From Streptomyces galbus (GTDB lineage Bacteria; Actinomycetota; Actinomycetes; Streptomycetales; Streptomycetaceae): a stretch of 64,000 nt of DNA. This document shows, one piece after another, positions 60,547 to 64,000 of the stretch. The position numbers were made by a program, and so were the translations under genes. The stretch lies in contig NZ_SZPR01000017.1 in the NCBI RefSeq assembly GCF_005280195.1, positions 302,012 through 366,011 of the forward strand, read 5' to 3'. The notes under the pieces are model-generated. The model searched no databases. It was not told where the DNA came from and saw nothing but the letters and a program-made list of their open reading frames with translations. The stretch's first letter is position 1. Every line of letters begins with the position of its first letter.

Positions 60547-61707
60547 TCAGCCCGTCCCGGTCACCCAGCCCTTCCGGTACGCGGCCCAGTCGGCGTCCGT
60601 GGCCGCGAAGTCGACGTACAGCGCCACCCCGACGTGCTCGCGGTCCGCGTCCGTACGGGACAGGCCGAGGCGGACGCCGCGGACGGCGGCCCGGGCGGTC
60701 TCCGCACGGTTCCAGTGGCCGAAGCGGTTCTCGTGGTAGAAGGGCAGCCCCATCAGCAGGTCGGTGCCGGGCGGGGTGACCTCCAGCGCGAGCGAGGTCT
60801 GCTGGGCGACGTAGCCGCCGTAGGTGCTTGGCAGCGGCTGCATGGTGTCGTACGACATGACGGCGATCTGGTCGACGCGGCGCGCGACCTCGCCGAAGAA
60901 CGCCTGCGACCACCACTTGGGGTGCCCGGCGACCGTGCCCCAGAAGGAGTGGAAGCCGGGCAGCGGGTCGATCTGGTGGGCGGCAACGGACAGCGGGACG
61001 TTCCGCGCACGGGTCACGGCGTGCAGCCGGTCCAGCAGGTCGAGGTAGTGCCGGTCGCCCGAGTGCAGCGGCTCCAGGTCGAAGTGGGCGCCCTCGAGAC
61101 CGGCGTCGAGGACCTGCCGGGTGGACCGTACGACGTGGGCCCGGGTGCCGGCGTCCGCCAGCCGCATCCCGGTCGGCCCCTCGGTGGCGAGCACGTCCCC
61201 CAGCCAGGCCTGCACCCGCACCCCGGGCAGCTCCCGGTGCACCGCGTCCACCAGCCAGCGGGCCTTCGGGTACCGCGACGCGGGCAGCGTGCCGTCGTGC
61301 TCCAGCGGCCCCGCGTGCACGTACAGGTCCTTGACCCCGGTGCCCGCGAGCCGCTCGGCCAGCGCGGCCACGTCGGCGTCGCCCTTGCGCCCGTCGACCC
61401 AGGCGTGTCCGAGCCAGAGGGCGTCCCGGCCCCGGGTGAGGGTGCCGTCGGCGGGGTCACCGGCGTAGTTGACGCGCAGGGCGATCTGGGAGGCGAGGAG
61501 AGGGAGGAGGACGAGGAGGAACAGGGCGAGGGCCGTGCGGCGGGTCCGGCGGGCCCAGGTGGGGCGGGGGGCGGTCGGTGCGGCGGTGCTGCCCCCGGAG
61601 GGAGGCGCTGATCGTGCCGGTTCGTCCGTTGCTGCCTGGGCTGTGGCTCCTTCCGCTGCCGCTGCGGGCGTCTCCGCTGGTGCCTCTGTGTCCGTCGGCC
61701 GGTCCAC
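60547..61707 (-). CDS. Membrane-anchored TIM-barrel-like (glycosidase-like) protein
   Basis: The 386-residue protein has a roughly 55-residue Ala/Pro-rich cytoplasmic start, a membrane helix (ALALFLLVLLPLLASQIAL, about 58-76) and an extracellular domain. GAHFDLEPLHSGDRHYLDL with DLEP, QIAVMSYDTMQP and GLPFYHENRFGHW recall GH18-type or related TIM barrels in which Asp/Glu act on sugars. Complete GH18 DxxDxDxE is absent, so function is uncertain. GTG 61707 is chosen because AAAGGGA lies about 8 nt upstream; an ATG at 61806 would place the start against the divergent gene. It may act on the cell wall. Confidence 0.65.
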   Translation of the reverse strand: MDRPTDTEAPAETPAAAAEGATAQAATDEPARSAPPSGGSTAAPTAPRPTWARRTRRTALALFLLVLLPLLASQIALRVNYAGDPADGTLTRGRDALWLGHAWVDGRKGDADVAALAERLAGTGVKDLYVHAGPLEHDGTLPASRYPKARWLVDAVHRELPGVRVQAWLGDVLATEGPTGMRLADAGTRAHVVRSTRQVLDAGLEGAHFDLEPLHSGDRHYLDLLDRLHAVTRARNVPLSVAAHQIDPLPGFHSFWGTVAGHPKWWSQAFFGEVARRVDQIAVMSYDTMQPLPSTYGGYVAQQTSLALEVTPPGTDLLMGLPFYHENRFGHWNRAETARAAVRGVRLGLSRTDADREHVGVALYVDFAATDADWAAYRKGWVTGTG

Positions 61708-61818
61708 CCGGTGTCCCTTTCCCTGTCGCCCGGCCCGCCCCCCACCCGGTGGGTGCGGGACCGCCGCCCGGGCGTACCCCGGTCGCGGGGGCGTGGTCAC
61801 GGTCATACGCTCCCGAAT

Positions 61819-63345
61819 GTGACGTCGCCCCTGTTCCGAGGCCGGCCGCGGCGTGCCGGGCCGCACCTGCCGGTGCGGGTGGCGCACGCCGTGCTCGGCG
61901 GCGCGGCCGGGTTCGTGTGGCTGGTGCTGCCGGGGATGACGCCGCCGGCGGACGCTCCGGTTGCGGTCGTCTCCCCCTCACCCGCCGACAGCCCGGCGAG
62001 CGTCGCTGCCGGGACCGACGGTGACGAGACGTCGGGGGCGGACCTGGTCCTGCCGGTCGCGGTGGTGGGCGCGGCGGGCGTCCTGGCGGGCTACGGCTAC
62101 GTACGGCGGAGACGCCGGGCACGCAGACGTACGGCACCGGGCGGGGGAAGGACGGGTGCCCCGCGGACGGCCGACGGAGAGGCAGCAGCGGCACCCGGAC
62201 CCGAGGACGGCGAGGGCGACGGGGACGGCGGACCGGGACTGGCCGATGCCGAGAACCGGCTGCTGGCGGCCCGCGAGGAACTCGCCTTCGCGCAGGCGCG
62301 TTCGGGTCCGGGGACAGCGGCCCCGCCGGCCCGGGCCGTGCGCGACGCCGAGGCGGAACTGGCGTCGGCGTTCGCGATGCGGCAGCGGTACGACGAGGGC
62401 GTCCCGCAGGGTGCGGCGGAGCGGCGGCACGTGCTGGCCGGGATCACGGGCCGGTGCGAGGAGGTGATCCGCACGCTGGACGCCGCATCGCCCGGCTGGT
62501 CGGGCCAGGCGGACGAGCTGCCGCGGGAGTTGGAGGTCGCGGAGACGCGTTTCCGTGAACTGACCGTCCGTACCCCGGCGGTGGAGGCCACCCTGTCCGC
62601 GCTCCACGCCAGGTACGCGCCGACCGCCCTCGACACGGTGACCGGTTACCCGGAACTGGCCAAGGACCGGCTGGTCCTTGCGACCACCGAGCTCAACAGC
62701 GCCCGGCAGGCGAGCGACACGGGACGCCCCGCCGAGGCAGCCGCACACCTGCGCGCCGCCGAGGGGGCCATCGCCCGGGCCGGGGTGTTCCTGGCGGAGG
62801 TCGAGCGGCTGGCGCGGGATCTGGCGGCGGCCGACCGGCTGGTCCCGGCGGCGCTGACCGGAGCGGAGGCGGCGCTGGCGCCCCACCGCGTCCCCGCCGC
62901 ACCGGGGGGCGCGTCGCACGCGGCGCCGCTGCTGCACGCCGACACGGAGTTGGCCGCTGTGCGGGCCGAGTTGGCGTCGGGACGGCCGCACGACCCGCTG
63001 GAGCTGTTGCGGCGTGCCGTACGGGCGACGGAGCCCTTGTCGGCCGGGGACTCGGGGGTCCTGGCGACCGCGGCGCACCTGACGGCGGCCGACTCCGTCG
63101 CCGGGGCGGAGGCGTTCGTCACGACGCACCGGGAGAGCGTGCGGCTGACGGCTCGTGCGCGTCTGGCGGAGGCCCGGCGTCTGTTCGCGCCCGGGAACGC
63201 GGTGACGCAGGCGGACCGGGTCCGCGCGGACGACCTGGCGCGGGAGGCGCGGGCGTCGGCGGAGCAGGACGTACGCCTGCGGGGTCACGAGGGGGCGCAG
63301 CAGCGCTCCGGTGACCAAATGGCGTGCATCCCCCGCACGTTGTAG
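61819..63345 (+). CDS. Coiled-coil membrane protein of unknown function
   Basis: The 508-residue protein has a hydrophobic segment near 20-35 (RVAHAVLGGAAGFVWLVLP) and a second at about 80-95 (VVGAAGVLAGYGYVRRRRR), followed by a long Ala/Arg/Glu-rich helical region. That region has repeated blocks such as LADAENRLLAAREELAFAQ, LRAAEGAIARAGVFLAEVE and ARAGLAEARRLF-like segments, likely coiled coil. Related Streptomyces proteins carry an N-terminal TPM domain before this helical part; it is absent here. GTG 61819 has no SD, so the message may be leaderless. Divergent from the TIM-barrel-like gene. Confidence 0.65.
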   Translation: MTSPLFRGRPRRAGPHLPVRVAHAVLGGAAGFVWLVLPGMTPPADAPVAVVSPSPADSPASVAAGTDGDETSGADLVLPVAVVGAAGVLAGYGYVRRRRRARRRTAPGGGRTGAPRTADGEAAAAPGPEDGEGDGDGGPGLADAENRLLAAREELAFAQARSGPGTAAPPARAVRDAEAELASAFAMRQRYDEGVPQGAAERRHVLAGITGRCEEVIRTLDAASPGWSGQADELPRELEVAETRFRELTVRTPAVEATLSALHARYAPTALDTVTGYPELAKDRLVLATTELNSARQASDTGRPAEAAAHLRAAEGAIARAGVFLAEVERLARDLAAADRLVPAALTGAEAALAPHRVPAAPGGASHAAPLLHADTELAAVRAELASGRPHDPLELLRRAVRATEPLSAGDSGVLATAAHLTAADSVAGAEAFVTTHRESVRLTARARLAEARRLFAPGNAVTQADRVRADDLAREARASAEQDVRLRGHEGAQQRSGDQMACIPRTL

Positions 63346-63386
63346 CGAAGTGGTGACGACTCCGAGGCTCCCCGCACACTTCTTTG

Positions 63387-63392
63387 TATGAT
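63387..63392 (+). promoter_or_regulatory. Candidate -10 box for the right-edge gene
   Basis: TATGAT (63387-63392) lies in a short A/T-rich stretch 62 nt before the GTG start of the last gene. A convincing -35 was not found. Confidence 0.35.
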
Positions 63393-63453
63393 GATTTGAT
63401 CTTGACGCGAGTTGTCCGGTGAGGCGAGTCGGACGCACGGGGGTGAATAACGC

Positions 63454-64000
63454 GTGATCAAGCCCGACGAAATCCCACAGTTCACGGGGAACCTGTTCCA
63501 ACTGGAGCTCGACCATGCCGCGTTGAAGAAGGACGCGGGAAACGTCCGGGACACGGGCAGCGATGTCCACTCCCAGTTCCAGGGGCTGTCGGCGTTCTAC
63601 CAGGCTCCGGAGGCGGAGCAGTTGTTCGCGACGACGAAGCCGGTGAAGGACCGGGCGGACGAGTTCGCCACGGGTTTGGAGACGGTGTCGTCGGCGTTGT
63701 CCTCGTATGCGACGGAGATCCGTCCGCTGGTGTCGAAGCTGGCGGAGCTCAAGAGCAAGGCGCAGACGTTCGTCAACTCCGTGAAGGATGACGACGACTG
63801 GGAGTACGACGGGGACAAGGTCGACGAGCACAACCAGTTGCGGGACGAGATCACGGCGACGGTTGCGGCTTTTTGGGCGGCTGAGCGGACGTGCCACAAC
63901 AAGATCACGGCGATCTGGCACGGTACGCAGATGGTGGCGGGGGACGGGTCGGACCGTAAGGACCAGTACGGCTTCAACGCGGAGGACTTGAAGAACGCGA
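63454..64000 (+). CDS. Probable type-VII-secreted/polymorphic toxin protein, N-terminal part (cut by window edge)
   Basis: From GTG 63454 (GGGGGTGAA upstream) at least 182 codons are open to the window edge. The start IKPDEIPQFTGNLFQLELD, then VRDTGSDVHSQFQGLSAFY, ATTKPVKDRADEFATGLETV and LRDEITATVAAFWAAERTC resemble the N-terminal WXG-like helical domain of T7SS-exported toxins of actinobacteria. The mean GC seems lower than in the genes further left, and codons such as TTG, GCG and ACG are used more freely, so recent acquisition is possible. The C-terminal toxin part and any immunity gene would lie beyond 64000. Confidence 0.65.
   Translation, partial: MIKPDEIPQFTGNLFQLELDHAALKKDAGNVRDTGSDVHSQFQGLSAFYQAPEAEQLFATTKPVKDRADEFATGLETVSSALSSYATEIRPLVSKLAELKSKAQTFVNSVKDDDDWEYDGDKVDEHNQLRDEITATVAAFWAAERTCHNKITAIWHGTQMVAGDGSDRKDQYGFNAEDLKNA

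Overview
The window looks like chromosome from a Streptomyces species. The evidence is very high GC, strong third-position G/C bias, frequent GTG starts, many 4-nt ATGA/GTGA overlaps and a complete bldK oligopeptide-permease locus. The gene order closely matches the S. coelicolor core region around bldK as I remember it; I could not run an alignment. No rRNA, tRNA, CRISPR array, insertion sequence or prophage was seen.

Layout. 1-5.1 kb: a cut-off gene, a 50-residue protein, a MarC-family membrane protein, a PHP phosphoesterase, a DUF6758 zinc-ribbon protein, an MFS exporter with an operator-like promoter, and a Suppressor-of-fused domain protein. 5.1-10.4 kb: magnesium-related genes, namely CorA behind a ~440-nt leader with a small upstream ORF and a soluble MgtE-N/CBS protein paired with a DUF1003 protein, plus a lipoprotein preceded by a 7-residue coupled ORF. 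10.4-18.1 kb: Mrp (Fe-S carrier/ApbC), then the envelope-stress block tatB, htrA, zinc anti-sigma factor and ECF sigma factor, facing an O-methyltransferase that seems to start at ATT, then a DUF3117 protein. 18.4-28.8 kb: enoyl-CoA hydratase, DNA-3-methyladenine glycosylase, a DivIVA-domain protein, a divergent FolP2, a LOG-family hydrolase, dapE, secreted proteins, dapC, a seven-iron ferredoxin, a GNAT protein and a SirB1-like protein. From the ferredoxin to corA, many genes also have neighbours in M. tuberculosis Rv1177-Rv1239c.

28.8-36.5 kb: a drug/lipid-type ABC exporter co-transcribed with a DesKR-like two-component system behind a perfect 38-bp palindrome, a large envelope protein with PG-binding/VanW-like modules, mycothiol gene mshB with a small membrane gene, and a 64-residue membrane protein. 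36.7-53.4 kb: an S9 dipeptidyl-peptidase, a second complete five-gene peptide ABC operon, the bldKABCDE operon and typA (bipA). 53.6-60.3 kb: an orphan solute-binding lipoprotein with long charged insertions, a small coiled-coil-like protein and a three-gene succinate dehydrogenase of the mycobacterial Sdh1 type. 60.3-64.0 kb: a gene remnant, a membrane-anchored TIM-barrel-like protein, a coiled-coil membrane protein, and the N-terminal part of a probable type-VII-secreted or polymorphic-toxin protein cut by the window edge.

How it fits together. Peptide handling dominates the centre: two full peptide importers, a third binding protein and an S9 peptidase lie within 20 kb, which suits the role of BldK in peptide-dependent development. 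The left half combines envelope stress (sigma/anti-sigma/HtrA/TatB), magnesium and lysine/DAP supply. Strong inverted repeats punctuate nearly every convergent gene pair; several sit in unexpected places (inside a coding end, inside the S9 gene, between bldKB and bldKC).
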